Positions 56,870-64,000 of a stretch of DNA of 64,000 nt are shown one piece after another. The notes under the pieces were generated by a model. That model was not told where the DNA came from, did not search any database, and saw nothing but the letters and a program-made list of their open reading frames with translations. Numbering within the stretch: position 1 is the stretch's first letter; each line of letters begins with the position of its first letter. The position numbers and the translations under genes are program-made. The DNA lies in the NCBI GenBank assembly GCA_035477215.1, contig DATIKU010000058.1, forward strand, positions 124,001 through 188,000, in the 5' to 3' direction. The stretch comes from Spirochaetota bacterium. Lineage in GTDB: Bacteria > Spirochaetota > UBA4802 > UBA5368.

Positions 56870-58033
56870 ATGCCAAGCAATACTCCTTTACTCGATGAAC
56901 TTGAGAAGGGCCCGTGGCCGAGTTTCGTGAAAGAAATGAAGCGGTCGGCCGGCAAAAACGCCAAAGCGAAGGATCTGCTCGGTGTCGTCGAACAATCCTA
57001 TAAGGATAAAATCACCCACTGGAAACACGGTGGTATCGTCGGTGTAACCGGCTACGGGGGAGGCGTTATCGGTCGTTATTCAGATCTCCCCGAAAATTTT
57101 CCAAACGCCGAACAATTCCACACCATCCGGGTCAACCATCCGTCCGGCTGGTTCTACACAACCAAAGCCCTGCGCACCATCTGCGATATCTGGGAAAAAC
57201 ACGGCAGCGGCCTCACGAACATGCACGGCGCCACCGGGGACATCATTCTGCTCGGAACGGATACTGACCAGATCCAGCCCGCGTTTAATACGCTTTCAGA
57301 GAACGGCTTCGATCTGGGCGGCTCCGGGTCGGCCCTTCGGACCCCCAGCGGGTGCGTCGGACCGGCCCGCTGCGAATGGGCGTGCTTCGACAGCCTCGAT
57401 CTTATCTATGATTTAACACAGACATTCCAGGACGAGCTTCATCGTCCCCGCTGGCCGTACAAGTTTAAAATCAAGGCGTCTGCCTGTCCCAACGACTGCG
57501 TCGCCGCGATCGCGCGCGCCGATTTCACCATCATCGGCACATGGCGTGACAGCCTCAGGATCGACCAGTCGGCGGTAGGGGAATACGCGGCCAAGGGTCT
57601 TGACATCAAGAACCTGATAGCCGGCAAATGCCCGAGCCAGGCCCTCGATTACGACGAGAAAAACCGGAAGCTTACTCTCAAACCCGAGGACTGCGTCCGC
57701 TGCATGCACTGCATCAGCAAGATGACCAGGGCTATCCGTCCCGGAAAGGAAACCGGCGCAACGATACTGATAGGCGGAAAAGCGCCCATCCTCAGAGGCG
57801 CCTTCCTTTCCTGGGTGCTGGTCCCGTTTATCAAGGTAGATCCGCCCTATGCCGAGATCAAGCAACTCCTTGAGAAGATATGGGACTGGTGGGATGAGAA
57901 TGGTCGGAACCGGGAGCGGATCGCGGAGACGATCAGCCGGCTCGGCCTTAAGGATTTTCTAAAAGCGATTGATCTCAGGCCAATTCCGCAGATGGTCTAC
58001 CATCCGCGCTCGAATCCCTTCGTTTTCTTTTAA
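56870..58033 (+). CDS. dsrA: Dissimilatory sulfite reductase alpha subunit
   Basis: Catalytic alpha subunit of the siroheme-[4Fe4S] sulfite reductase that makes sulfide (or DsrC trisulfide) with DsrB in the cytoplasm. Cysteines of the siroheme-cluster motif are C162 and C168 ([11 protein letters not shown]) and C206 and C210 (ACPNDC). A ferredoxin-like insert has C254 (GKCPSQAL) and C275, C278 and C281 (CVRCMHC). [34 protein letters not shown] is highly typical. At 387 residues it is a bit shorter than usual alpha subunits (about 420-440). AAGGAGG lies 6-7 bases before the ATG at 56870. dsrB and dsrD follow on the same strand. No frameshift is seen, and the siroheme and cluster residues are intact. 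Confidence 0.97.
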   Translation: MPSNTPLLDELEKGPWPSFVKEMKRSAGKNAKAKDLLGVVEQSYKDKITHWKHGGIVGVTGYGGGVIGRYSDLPENFPNAEQFHTIRVNHPSGWFYTTKALRTICDIWEKHGSGLTNMHGATGDIILLGTDTDQIQPAFNTLSENGFDLGGSGSALRTPSGCVGPARCEWACFDSLDLIYDLTQTFQDELHRPRWPYKFKIKASACPNDCVAAIARADFTIIGTWRDSLRIDQSAVGEYAAKGLDIKNLIAGKCPSQALDYDEKNRKLTLKPEDCVRCMHCISKMTRAIRPGKETGATILIGGKAPILRGAFLSWVLVPFIKVDPPYAEIKQLLEKIWDWWDENGRNRERIAETISRLGLKDFLKAIDLRPIPQMVYHPRSNPFVFF

Positions 58034-58037
58034 GAAT

Positions 58038-58123
58038 AGAGTTGTTGCGTGACTGGGAAATAAAACCGGTTTCCCCCGCCCCGGGCGGGGAAACCCGATA
58101 TCAGCGAGATTTACAACAAGTCT
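58038..58123 (+). repeat. Intergenic palindromic repeat, long copy between dsrA and dsrB
   Basis: 86 bp starting AGAGTTGTTGCGTGACTGGG and ending ACAACAAGTCT, with a GC-rich inner hairpin (58068-58095, GGTTTCCCC pairing with GGGGAAACC). Fills most of the 113-base dsrA-dsrB gap. It could lower dsrB expression or protect dsrA mRNA. The 27434 copy aligns along its whole length. Confidence 0.72.
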
Positions 58124-58146
58124 AATATAAAACTGGAGGCACTACC

Positions 58147-59211
58147 ATGCCAAGAACGGATATCGGCCCGCCGGATTATAAAACGATGCTTCCCGAAACC
58201 ATCGTGAACAATTACGGCAAATGGAAATATCATGAAATCCTCAAACCCGGTGTTATGAAACACGTCAGCGAGACCGGTGGCGAACTATTCACCGTGCGAG
58301 CGGGCTCGCCCCGTCTCGTCAGCATAGATTTCATCCGGGACGTCTGCGACGTCGCCGATAAATATTGCGACGGCCATCTTCGTTTCACCAGCCGGTTCAA
58401 CATCGAGCTGATGACCCCTGATAAGGAAAACGTTGATGGAATAATCTCTGATTTAAATAAACTCGGCCTTCCCGTGGGCGGTCTGGGCGACTGCATCTCG
58501 AATATCGTTCATACCCAGGGCTGGATTCACTGTCACAGCGCGGCAACGGACGCATCAGGACTCGTTAAATCGATCATGGACGAACTATACGAATACTTTA
58601 CGGAATTCAGGCTGCACGCCAAGCTGAGGATAGCCGTCGCGTGCTGCATCAATATGTGCGGCGCGGTCCACTGTTCCGATCTTGCGGTTGTGGGCATCCA
58701 TACAAAACCGCCCAAGGTCAACCACGAAAAACTGGCCTCTACATGCGAAATACCGTCGGTTATCGCGTCCTGTCCCACCGGCGCCATTCGCCGCCATTCA
58801 GACAAGAATATAAACAGCGTCGAGGTAAAAAATGAGCGGTGCATGTATTGTGGAAACTGTTACACCGTTTGTCCATCGATGCCGCTTTCAGACCCCGATG
58901 GAGACGGCCTGGCCATCTATGTGGGCGGGAAGGTCTCCAATATGCGGAAACCACCCATGTTTTCCAGGCTTGCGGTTCCTTTCATTCCGAACAATCCGCC
59001 CCGGTGGCCGGAAGTTACCGACATTCTCAAGAAGATCGTCGAGATCTACGCCAGGGATTCAAAGAAATACGAGCGCCTTGGCGAATGGATTCAGCGTATA
59101 GGATGGGAACGTTTCTTTTCGTTGACGAGCATACCATTCACCGAACAGCATATTGATGACTTTACTCACGCAACTGAAACGTATAGGGCCACAACGCAGT
59201 TCAAGTGGTAA
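58147..59211 (+). CDS. dsrB: Dissimilatory sulfite reductase beta subunit
   Basis: Beta subunit of the DsrA2B2 enzyme, binding siroheme and a [4Fe4S] cluster. [19 protein letters not shown] begins as usual; the cluster-binding cysteines lie in [11 protein letters not shown] (residues 166-176) and the ferredoxin insert has C232, C235, C238 and C242 ([12 protein letters not shown]). [17 protein letters not shown] and [14 protein letters not shown] are typical. At 354 residues it is slightly short relative to common beta subunits (about 365-385). GGAGG lies 7-8 bases before the ATG at 58147. It follows dsrA after a hairpin-forming repeat and precedes dsrD by 16 bases. Confidence 0.97.
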   Translation: MPRTDIGPPDYKTMLPETIVNNYGKWKYHEILKPGVMKHVSETGGELFTVRAGSPRLVSIDFIRDVCDVADKYCDGHLRFTSRFNIELMTPDKENVDGIISDLNKLGLPVGGLGDCISNIVHTQGWIHCHSAATDASGLVKSIMDELYEYFTEFRLHAKLRIAVACCINMCGAVHCSDLAVVGIHTKPPKVNHEKLASTCEIPSVIASCPTGAIRRHSDKNINSVEVKNERCMYCGNCYTVCPSMPLSDPDGDGLAIYVGGKVSNMRKPPMFSRLAVPFIPNNPPRWPEVTDILKKIVEIYARDSKKYERLGEWIQRIGWERFFSLTSIPFTEQHIDDFTHATETYRATTQFKW

Positions 59212-59227
59212 ACAGTGGAGGAGAATC

Positions 59228-59428
59228 ATGAGCGAACCGGCCAGTGCCGAGCTGAAGCAAAAAATCATCGACTATTTAAAGACCGAAGGGAAGGCGAAGA
59301 ATCGTGACGTCGCCAAGGCCCTTGGAGAAGAAAAAAAGCTCGTAGATAAGGCGATCGGCGAACTTGGCAACGAGGGCAGGCTTGAATACCTTTATCTTGA
59401 CGGTTCATACGTCAAACTGAAGGAATAG
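59228..59428 (+). CDS. dsrD: DsrD, winged-helix allosteric activator of DsrAB
   Basis: Small winged-helix protein of 66 residues. The sequence LKQKIIDYLKTEGKAKNRDVAKALGEEKKLVDKAIGELGNEGRLEYLYLDGSYVKLK matches the DsrD fold (three helices and a wing). DsrD is found in organisms that use DsrAB reductively and has been shown to activate DsrAB. GGAGGAG lies just before the ATG at 59228; the longer frame from 59153 overlaps dsrB and is not used. Its presence suggests sulfite reduction rather than sulfur oxidation. Slightly shorter than the Desulfovibrio protein (about 78). Confidence 0.93.
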   Translation: MSEPASAELKQKIIDYLKTEGKAKNRDVAKALGEEKKLVDKAIGELGNEGRLEYLYLDGSYVKLKE

Positions 59429-59459
59429 AGTCACACGGATACACGCTCATACCAAATCT

Positions 59460-59488
59460 CTGACGATTTCGATCGTCAGGGATTTTCC
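59460..59488 (+). terminator. Terminator after dsrD
   Basis: Perfect 8-bp stem CTGACGAT / ATCGTCAG closing a TTCG tetraloop (59460-59479), followed by a T-containing tail (GGATTTTCCTTT). It lies 32 bases past the dsrD stop and faces the end of dsrN. Confidence 0.75.
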
Positions 59489-59511
59489 TTTGCCGGGTAT
59501 TGATTGAAAAA

Positions 59512-60969
59512 TCAAGAACTCCCTATTATACGTGCAGAGGCGTGTTCGACGAGTTTTGCGGGCCATATAACGTTTTCGCTCAGCGCATGAGTATGGCAGA
59601 ATGTTGCCATCGTATTACGATACACAGCGCCATCCCTTTGATCGATAATGCCGGTACCTCGCTTCATCGCGAATACGGTTGGAAGACCAGTCAGATCTTT
59701 CGGGTTGACTATCCGCGCGTATCGGAACTCATGTCCCTTAACGACGGCCCCGGTCGTGTAAAAAGGATTATCCCCATCCACACAGAAAATAGTATATCCA
59801 TGACCCTGTGGCGAACGCGCGATTTCAAATATCATCGGGAACACGCCTGTCATTGGATATTGCTCTCCATCGATTACTATAGAAGCCGAAAGGTATATCA
59901 GCCCGCCGCATTCAGCGTAGACCGGAAGTCCCTCGTTAATACGCTCGCGGAGTGAGGCATTGAACTCGCAGTTGGAGGCAATACGAAAGGCATGCGTTTC
60001 GGGGAAGCCCCCTCCAATATAGAGAGCGTCAACATCCGGAAAAATTCCACCGTTCAGCGGGCTGATCTGAATTATTTCGCCTCCGGCCCGAACCAGCGCC
60101 TCGATGTTTTCCCTGTAGTAGAAATTGAATGCCGAATCGCGCATCACTCCTATGCGGGGTCGTGCCGAAGAACATTGCTTTTTTTCTTCAGTCATAATCA
60201 CCGGGCTGAAAGCGTCAACGGCGATATCGCGCGAAACGCCGTTTTCAGATGCCATTTCGGCACCCGAAAGGGCGATAATCTTCTCCAGATCTATAGCGCG
60301 TTCCATTATATCACCGAGCTCATCGACAAGCTCGATTGGACCTCCGTGCTCGTAAACAGGTACCAGCCCGAGGTGGCGTTCCTGAGCACGGATTGCCGGC
60401 ATTCTCGGTACCGATCCAAGTACCGGCAAGCCGGTATACTTTTCGACCGCCTCGGTGATCAGCGCCCGATGCCTCTCCCCGGCCACGTTATTCAGGATTA
60501 CACCGCTCAAGCGAAGCTCCGGATCGAACATCTTTACCCCCAGTACGAGCGCGGCGACCGTTCTGCTTGTCTTGGTGCATTCAATGACGAGCACCACCGG
60601 AATATTCAGCGCCTTGGTCAGTTCGGCGAAGCTGTGCGTTCCCTGGACATCGTATCCGTCGAAAAGGCCCCTGTTTCCTTCCATGATTGAAAGATCGGCA
60701 TCACAATTTGTATCAAGGAAAATGCTCCTTGTCGTTTCATCATCCATCAGGAATGTATCGAGATTATGGCAGTTCCGGCCTGCCGAGAGAGATAGCCATG
60801 CCGGATCGATATAATCAGGACCTTTTTTGAATGGCGCTACGGTATAACCCCTTCGGCGCAGCGCCCTGATCAGACCGATTGTAACGATTGTCTTTCCCAT
60901 TCCACCGCGCACTCCCGCGATGGCGATCGCATTTCGCGTTGCAGAATCTTTCATGAGGGCTGTTTTCAT
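59512..60969 (-). CDS. dsrN: DsrN/CbiA-type a,c-diamide synthase
   Basis: Glutamine-dependent amidotransferase of 485 residues in the cobyrinic-acid a,c-diamide synthase family. N-terminal P-loop AIAGVRGGMGKTIVTIGLIRAL, FKKGPDYIDPAWLSLSAGR, and C-terminal glutaminase YAECGGLIYL with the catalytic Cys. In the dsr cluster DsrN is thought to amidate siroheme for the sulfite reductase. Cobalamin synthesis is the other family role, but no other cob genes are nearby. It is convergent with dsrABD and downstream of dsrC (gap 104 bases with a hairpin). The start has no strong ribosome-binding site; ATG at 60954 is an alternative. Confidence 0.87.
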   Translation of the reverse strand: MKTALMKDSATRNAIAIAGVRGGMGKTIVTIGLIRALRRRGYTVAPFKKGPDYIDPAWLSLSAGRNCHNLDTFLMDDETTRSIFLDTNCDADLSIMEGNRGLFDGYDVQGTHSFAELTKALNIPVVLVIECTKTSRTVAALVLGVKMFDPELRLSGVILNNVAGERHRALITEAVEKYTGLPVLGSVPRMPAIRAQERHLGLVPVYEHGGPIELVDELGDIMERAIDLEKIIALSGAEMASENGVSRDIAVDAFSPVIMTEEKKQCSSARPRIGVMRDSAFNFYYRENIEALVRAGGEIIQISPLNGGIFPDVDALYIGGGFPETHAFRIASNCEFNASLRERINEGLPVYAECGGLIYLSASIVIDGEQYPMTGVFPMIFEIARSPQGHGYTIFCVDGDNPFYTTGAVVKGHEFRYARIVNPKDLTGLPTVFAMKRGTGIIDQRDGAVYRNTMATFCHTHALSENVIWPAKLVEHASARIIGSS

Positions 60970-61008
60970 TGGCGGATTAAATTAACGCGGTTTTCGGGCA
61001 TATACGGG

Positions 61009-61045
61009 AAAGGCCAGATCGTTCTGTACGACCTGGCCTTTTTTT
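61009..61045. terminator. Hairpin between dsrC and dsrN
   Basis: 9-bp stem AAAGGCCAG / CTGGCCTTT (61009-61017, 61033-61041) with a 15-base loop. Seven T follow on the plus strand; only TTTCCC on the minus strand, the direction of dsrC, so it may be partial, allowing read-through to dsrN. Confidence 0.6.
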
Positions 61046-61073
61046 CGGACCGGCATAATCAATTGCAACGTTG

Positions 61074-61391
61074 TCACACACAGCCGGTCGGCTTTGGCAG
61101 TCCGGCCCATTTACATGCCGAGTTCGCGGGCCCCTGTGGGAAAAGCTCATACATCTCTTTAAGATTGACGCCCGTCTCCTTGGTGAGCTTTCTTACCATG
61201 GGCGCTATGCCATTCTGCTTGAAATAATCTCTCAGATAATTCATAACCTTCCAGTGGGTCTCGCTTAATTCGTTGATTCCCTCCTTCTCCGCCATGCCCC
61301 TGGCGACGTCTTCCGTCCATTTATCCGGCTCCTGAAGAAAGCCGTCCTCATCAACGTCATATGAATTCCCATGCAAATTGATGCTCGCCAT
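61074..61391 (-). CDS. dsrC: DsrC, sulfur-carrier partner of DsrAB
   Basis: Small thiol carrier of 105 residues that receives sulfite-derived sulfur from DsrAB and forms a trisulfide between two C-terminal cysteines. Both are present, C93 and C104, in SACKWAGLPKPTGCV (Cx10C), distinguishing it from single-Cys TusE. EDGFLQEPDKWTEDVARGMAEKEGI and THWKVMNYLRDYFKQNG are typical. AAGGAGG lies 7 bases before the ATG at 61389-61391, a strong site. It is upstream of dsrN on the minus strand. Its promoter region holds an operator like that of dsrAB (61631-61663). Confidence 0.96.
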   Translation of the reverse strand: MASINLHGNSYDVDEDGFLQEPDKWTEDVARGMAEKEGINELSETHWKVMNYLRDYFKQNGIAPMVRKLTKETGVNLKEMYELFPQGPANSACKWAGLPKPTGCV

Positions 61392-61682
61392 CTTTTATCC
61401 TCCTTAATGAAAAATTAATAATCCCCCGCATCCGGCGATCGAAACATCGCCCGATGTACAACCCTCATAAAACATGCTTTCCAAACACAACCATCCTGTT
61501 TTATGCGGACACGGGGCCGCTATGACGAGGTTGTAATGTCGTAAATTAAACTAGTGTGAACTTCAATAAGTGTCAACTGAATTATCCTCCCTCAAAATAT
61601 TTTTTACATATTATTAGATTTATACACTTTATGAATTACGTTCATAATAAAAACACGATTCATTTTATTCTTGCCGGTTCCA
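61392..61682. other. Upstream region of dsrC, no gene
   Basis: 291 bases, AT-rich, with the operators at 61631-61663, a candidate promoter (minus TTGACA 61576-61571 and TAGTTT 61553-61548) and a small hairpin (61434-61451). No credible reading frame. Confidence 0.5.
61619..61663 (-). promoter_or_regulatory. Operators in the dsrC upstream region
   Basis: Perfect ATGAA-N5-TTCAT at 61631-61645 and a second half-site (TTCAT, 61659-61663) at the same 18-bp phase as at the dsrAB promoter. On the minus strand TATAAA (61624-61619) lies 6 bp beyond the operator with a poor -35, so it may be a second dsrC promoter. Confidence 0.5.
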
Positions 61683-61823
61683 TCACGCCCAGATTTCTTC
61701 CTTAAATGTTGTTAACCAGCTTTGCGCCAACAATAACCAGTTTTGCCAGGTAAGAATATTTTCCGTCAGGGATTTTTTTAGACCGTCGGGCTTGATAAGC
61801 ACCAGGGCTGATTCCATCGCCAT
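61683..61823 (-). pseudogene. ndk: Decayed nucleoside diphosphate kinase (N-terminal fragment)
   Basis: From the ATG at 61821-61823, preceded by a strong AAAGGAG, the frame reads MAMESALVLIKPDGLKKSLT, ENILT, very close to the N-terminus of NDK-type enzymes. After ILT the frame changes; a shifted frame reads LAKLVIVGAKLVNNI before a stop, matching the next NDK strand (often IVGAKIVN). The rest of the gene is gone. A seven-A run lies just upstream of the change. This suggests decay, not a small gene. Confidence 0.7.
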
Positions 61824-61970
61824 AATCGCTCCTTTGACTGTTAAACGAGCTGCCAGGCGACGCAATTCACCGAAGCGGCGGCGGGAATTTTCGGTCGCGA
61901 CTACCTTCTGTCAACCATATCGTAAAAACAAGCGCATCCTTGTTGCAGGCCATAAATAATCCGCATTAAT

Positions 61971-62558
61971 TTATATATCCAATTTCAGTGTTCCAGACTC
62001 TTTTTCGATAACATAAACATCTTCCGCCGCGAACCTGTTGTCCAACAAGAGCCTGTATGCCTTTTCCGCCTCTTCCCTGCCGCTAAATCCAAGAACGACT
62101 CCGCAGTGGGCCGTAATGTCGGAAGGGACCGGCAATGCGACATGCTTTTTATTACCGTTCTCATCAAGCCATCGATCCGCTCTCAGGCCTTCAGGAATTG
62201 ACACAAATGTGATAAGGTATCGAATTCTTTTTACCGGTATTATCCCGAGAATGATTTTAATAAAATGCAGTTTAATCCCCAGCAGTATGAACGCCATGGT
62301 GGCCTTTATGCCTTCTTTCTTGAAACCGGCACCCTTCCCTATTACCGCAGTGTGAAAGTTTTTCTCGAGTTTATAATCGATGAAAGCGTTCCCGGTTTCA
62401 GCGCACCATGCTTCCAGTTCCTTCCTGAAACCTGCGTCGTCGAAAACCACCGTCACGGTGTCTCCTTCGGCCAGATGGTGCATTTTTCTCGAGACCATCG
62501 CAATCGGAATGGGACATGAATACCCCCGGGTATCGACCAGCTTTTCCAGGATTTGCAT
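61971..62558 (-). CDS. TusA-like protein fused to DUF3343-like domain
   Basis: 195 residues. The N-terminal 75 residues are a TusA/SirA fold with the active motif RGYSCPIPIAMVSRK (CPxP) and the end ETGNAF. A hydrophobic middle (about 85-110) connects to a C-terminal part (LITFVSIPEGLRADRWL, ITAHCGVVLGFSGREEAEKAYRLL) that looks like DUF3343, including its conserved Cys. TusA carries sulfur as persulfide; DUF3343 occurs with selenium (YedF) and sulfur genes. Position between pstS and dsrC suggests sulfur relay with DsrC, but selenium use is an alternative. Fusion of the two is unusual. Confidence 0.75.
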   Translation of the reverse strand: MQILEKLVDTRGYSCPIPIAMVSRKMHHLAEGDTVTVVFDDAGFRKELEAWCAETGNAFIDYKLEKNFHTAVIGKGAGFKKEGIKATMAFILLGIKLHFIKIILGIIPVKRIRYLITFVSIPEGLRADRWLDENGNKKHVALPVPSDITAHCGVVLGFSGREEAEKAYRLLLDNRFAAEDVYVIEKESGTLKLDI

Positions 62559-62775
62559 TTCTCATCCCCCTTAAATTTAAATTATGCATATCTTTGTGCA
62601 ACGCAATTAGTTTCCAACTCTACGATATCACATGCCTGTGCTTTCATGTAAAGATTTCTTTGCCTTAATTTATAATGTTTTTAAGGAATATTCATCGATT
62701 CTTCACCGAACAGGGACTTATTTCCACTTGCGTAGACGCATTGAACACAATTTTAATCAGGAGGCTCGCATCAAC

Positions 62776-63612
62776 ATGAGGCCAAAATCATTCTCAAAAA
62801 TACTTGTTGCCGCTATGGTAATTGCGGCGGGCTGCTTCTTCAGCACCGCTTATTCGCAGCAGGCAGGCAAAATCGTTATTAAAGGTTCCACCACCGTTCT
62901 TCCCATCACCCTCAAAATAATAGAAGCCTATAAGAAGATCGCGCCGAATGTCGCAATCTCGGTCGATGGAAGCGGTTCCGGAAACGGCATCAAGGCGTTG
63001 CTTGAGGGAAGCTGCGACATCGCAAATACTTCCAGGGCGCTGAAAAAGGAAGAGCTCGAAAAAGCAGTTGCATTCAAAGGCAGTATCAAGGAAGTGATAG
63101 TCGCCTACGACATGATCGTTCCCATAGTGCACCCATCCAATAAAGTCAAGAATCTCACCAAGAACCAGCTCAAGGGAATTTATGATGGTTCCATCAAAGA
63201 CTGGAGCGAAATCGGCGGAGACAGGGGCAGGATCGTCGTTATCAGCCGCGATACCAGCTCGGGTACTTACGAGTACTGGCATGAGGACGTAATGAAGAAA
63301 TCCGAAGTACGCAAGGACGCCCTTCTTCAGGCCTCGAGCGGCGCGGTTGTAAGCGCCGTCGCCAATAATCGTAGAGCGGTCGCATACGTCGGTTTTGGAT
63401 ATCTCAACAACCGGGTCCACGCGGTTCATGTAAATGGGGTGGAGCCCACTCTTGATAACGGCAAAACCGGGAAATACCCGATTTCGCGTGCGCTGTACAA
63501 CTACATCAACGAGAAGAATCTCTCCAAAGAAACAAAGGCTTTTATAGACTTCATTATCAGCAAGGATGGGCAGAAGCTCGTCAGGGATGCCGGCTTTATT
63601 CCGGTACGCTGA
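62776..63612 (+). CDS. pstS: Phosphate ABC transporter substrate-binding protein (PstS family)
   Basis: Periplasmic binding protein of 278 residues. Signal peptide (KILVAAMVIAAGCFFSTAYSQ; ends near residue 27). Phosphate-binding loops GSTTVLPITLKIIEAY, DGSGSGNGIKALLEGSCDIANTSR and SRDTSSGTYEYWHED with AYVGFGYLNN are those of PstS. The frame is open from 62632, but the ATG at 62776 has GGAGG and starts the signal peptide. No pstCAB genes follow in the window. Homologues in this family can bind other oxyanions, so sulfite- or thiosulfate-linked roles are not excluded, though phosphate is the simplest call. Confidence 0.88.
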   Translation: MRPKSFSKILVAAMVIAAGCFFSTAYSQQAGKIVIKGSTTVLPITLKIIEAYKKIAPNVAISVDGSGSGNGIKALLEGSCDIANTSRALKKEELEKAVAFKGSIKEVIVAYDMIVPIVHPSNKVKNLTKNQLKGIYDGSIKDWSEIGGDRGRIVVISRDTSSGTYEYWHEDVMKKSEVRKDALLQASSGAVVSAVANNRRAVAYVGFGYLNNRVHAVHVNGVEPTLDNGKTGKYPISRALYNYINEKNLSKETKAFIDFIISKDGQKLVRDAGFIPVR

Positions 63613-63628
63613 CGGCTTCCGCCTGTTC

Positions 63629-63663
63629 CCCGCCGCAAAGCCGATATGCGGCTTCGCGGCGGG
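63629..63663. terminator. Terminator hairpin after pstS
   Basis: CCCGCCGC plus AAGCCG pair with CGGCTT plus GCGGCGGG (15-bp stem with one mismatch, five-base loop). No T-tract follows, so termination would need Rho or RNase action. Confidence 0.6.
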
Positions 63664-63775
63664 CCCAAAACGGCTTTCGATTCCTTGACTTATTATCAGG
63701 CCGGGTGCATTATGTCCCCATCAGGGATACTGGATGCCATTCGGCCGTTCGCGACGTCACACCGGAGATTACATA

Positions 63776-64000
63776 ATGACAAACCATCTTCATCACGTAC
63801 ATATATTCGCCTCGGATATTGCGGCGTCCATCAAATATTATAAAGAGTTTTTTAAAGGAAAAGTGATTATGGATATGGATATCGCCGGCACCCGCAATGT
63901 TTTCATGCAGATCGGCAACGGCCGCATTCATTTATACGACAGACCGCCACACGAAGGCAAAGGGGGGGCGATCCACCATATCGGTATTCAAACGGACGAC
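63776..64000 (+). CDS. VOC-family protein (3' end beyond the window)
   Basis: 75 codons to the edge. MTNHLHHVHIFASDIAASIKYY is the start of a glyoxalase-like beta-alpha-beta module and AIHHIGIQTDD the second-module start. His residues in LHHVHIF and IHHIGI are candidate metal ligands. GGAG precedes the ATG at 63776. It resembles the 22048 protein in fold only. The C-terminus is missing, so no finer call is possible. Confidence 0.75.
   Translation, partial: MTNHLHHVHIFASDIAASIKYYKEFFKGKVIMDMDIAGTRNVFMQIGNGRIHLYDRPPHEGKGGAIHHIGIQTDD

Overview
The window looks like the chromosome of an anaerobic Gram-negative bacterium, probably a spirochaete (Leptospira-like), with a sulfate- or sulfite-reducing desulfobacterium as the main alternative. 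This placement is inference. Three large sensor proteins carry the 7TMR-DISM membrane module that is abundant in leptospires; spoVG, OmpA-type and lipoprotein envelope genes, and a tilS/ftsH plus phoH-pgpH-ybeY housekeeping block also fit. I saw no tRNA, rRNA, CRISPR array, insertion sequence or prophage.

Region 1 (1-15.4 kb) is housekeeping: ftsH (cut by the left edge), tilS, a phosphohexomutase, and a minus-strand run aspS-phoH-pgpH-ybeY, then a coupled nucleotidyltransferase and RelA/SpoT-TPR pair, a membrane phosphoesterase, and a lipoprotein/OmpA pair with a good intrinsic terminator. Region 2 (15.7-26.8 kb) has a cupin, a transsulfuration-type PLP enzyme, spoVG, a beta-propeller protein, a DISM-PAS-ATPase sensor, an SDR-VOC pair, two tandem cNMP-binding diguanylate cyclases and an M29 aminopeptidase.

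Region 3 (27-30.5 kb) is a metal (probably zinc) uptake cluster: a His/Cys-rich small protein, a His-rich outer-membrane protein, a substrate-binding protein and a permease, with no ATPase gene. Region 4 (30.5-38.3 kb, minus strand) is a probable catabolic operon of FGGY kinase, class III aminotransferase, class II aldolase, MFS carrier and HAD phosphatase, headed by a membrane-embedded AraC regulator. Region 5 (38.3-47.9 kb) has LemA and two TPM proteins, two 7TMR-DISM histidine kinases and an OPT transporter. Region 6 (48-55.6 kb) is a hexuronide cluster: membrane-anchored GH2 enzyme, an alpha-toroid-like protein, a GPH/SLC45-type symporter, UxaC and UxaE.

Region 7 (55.7-64 kb) is the most striking. 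It has dsrA, dsrB and dsrD on the plus strand, facing dsrN and dsrC on the minus strand, plus a flavin reductase, a TusA-DUF3343 fusion, a decayed nucleoside-diphosphate-kinase start and pstS. DsrD and the two redox cysteines of DsrC point to sulfite reduction. No sat, apr or dsrMKJOP lies in the window, so the sulfite source and electron route are not visible here.

Two structures cross these regions. An inverted repeat ATGAA-N5-TTCAT, with a second (often imperfect) copy 18 bp away, lies in the promoter regions of dsrABD, dsrC and the SDR-VOC pair and may define a small regulon. A family of at least five intergenic palindromic repeats (17.5, 27.4, 33.2, 56.7 and 58.0 kb) includes one copy in the dsrA leader and one between dsrA and dsrB.
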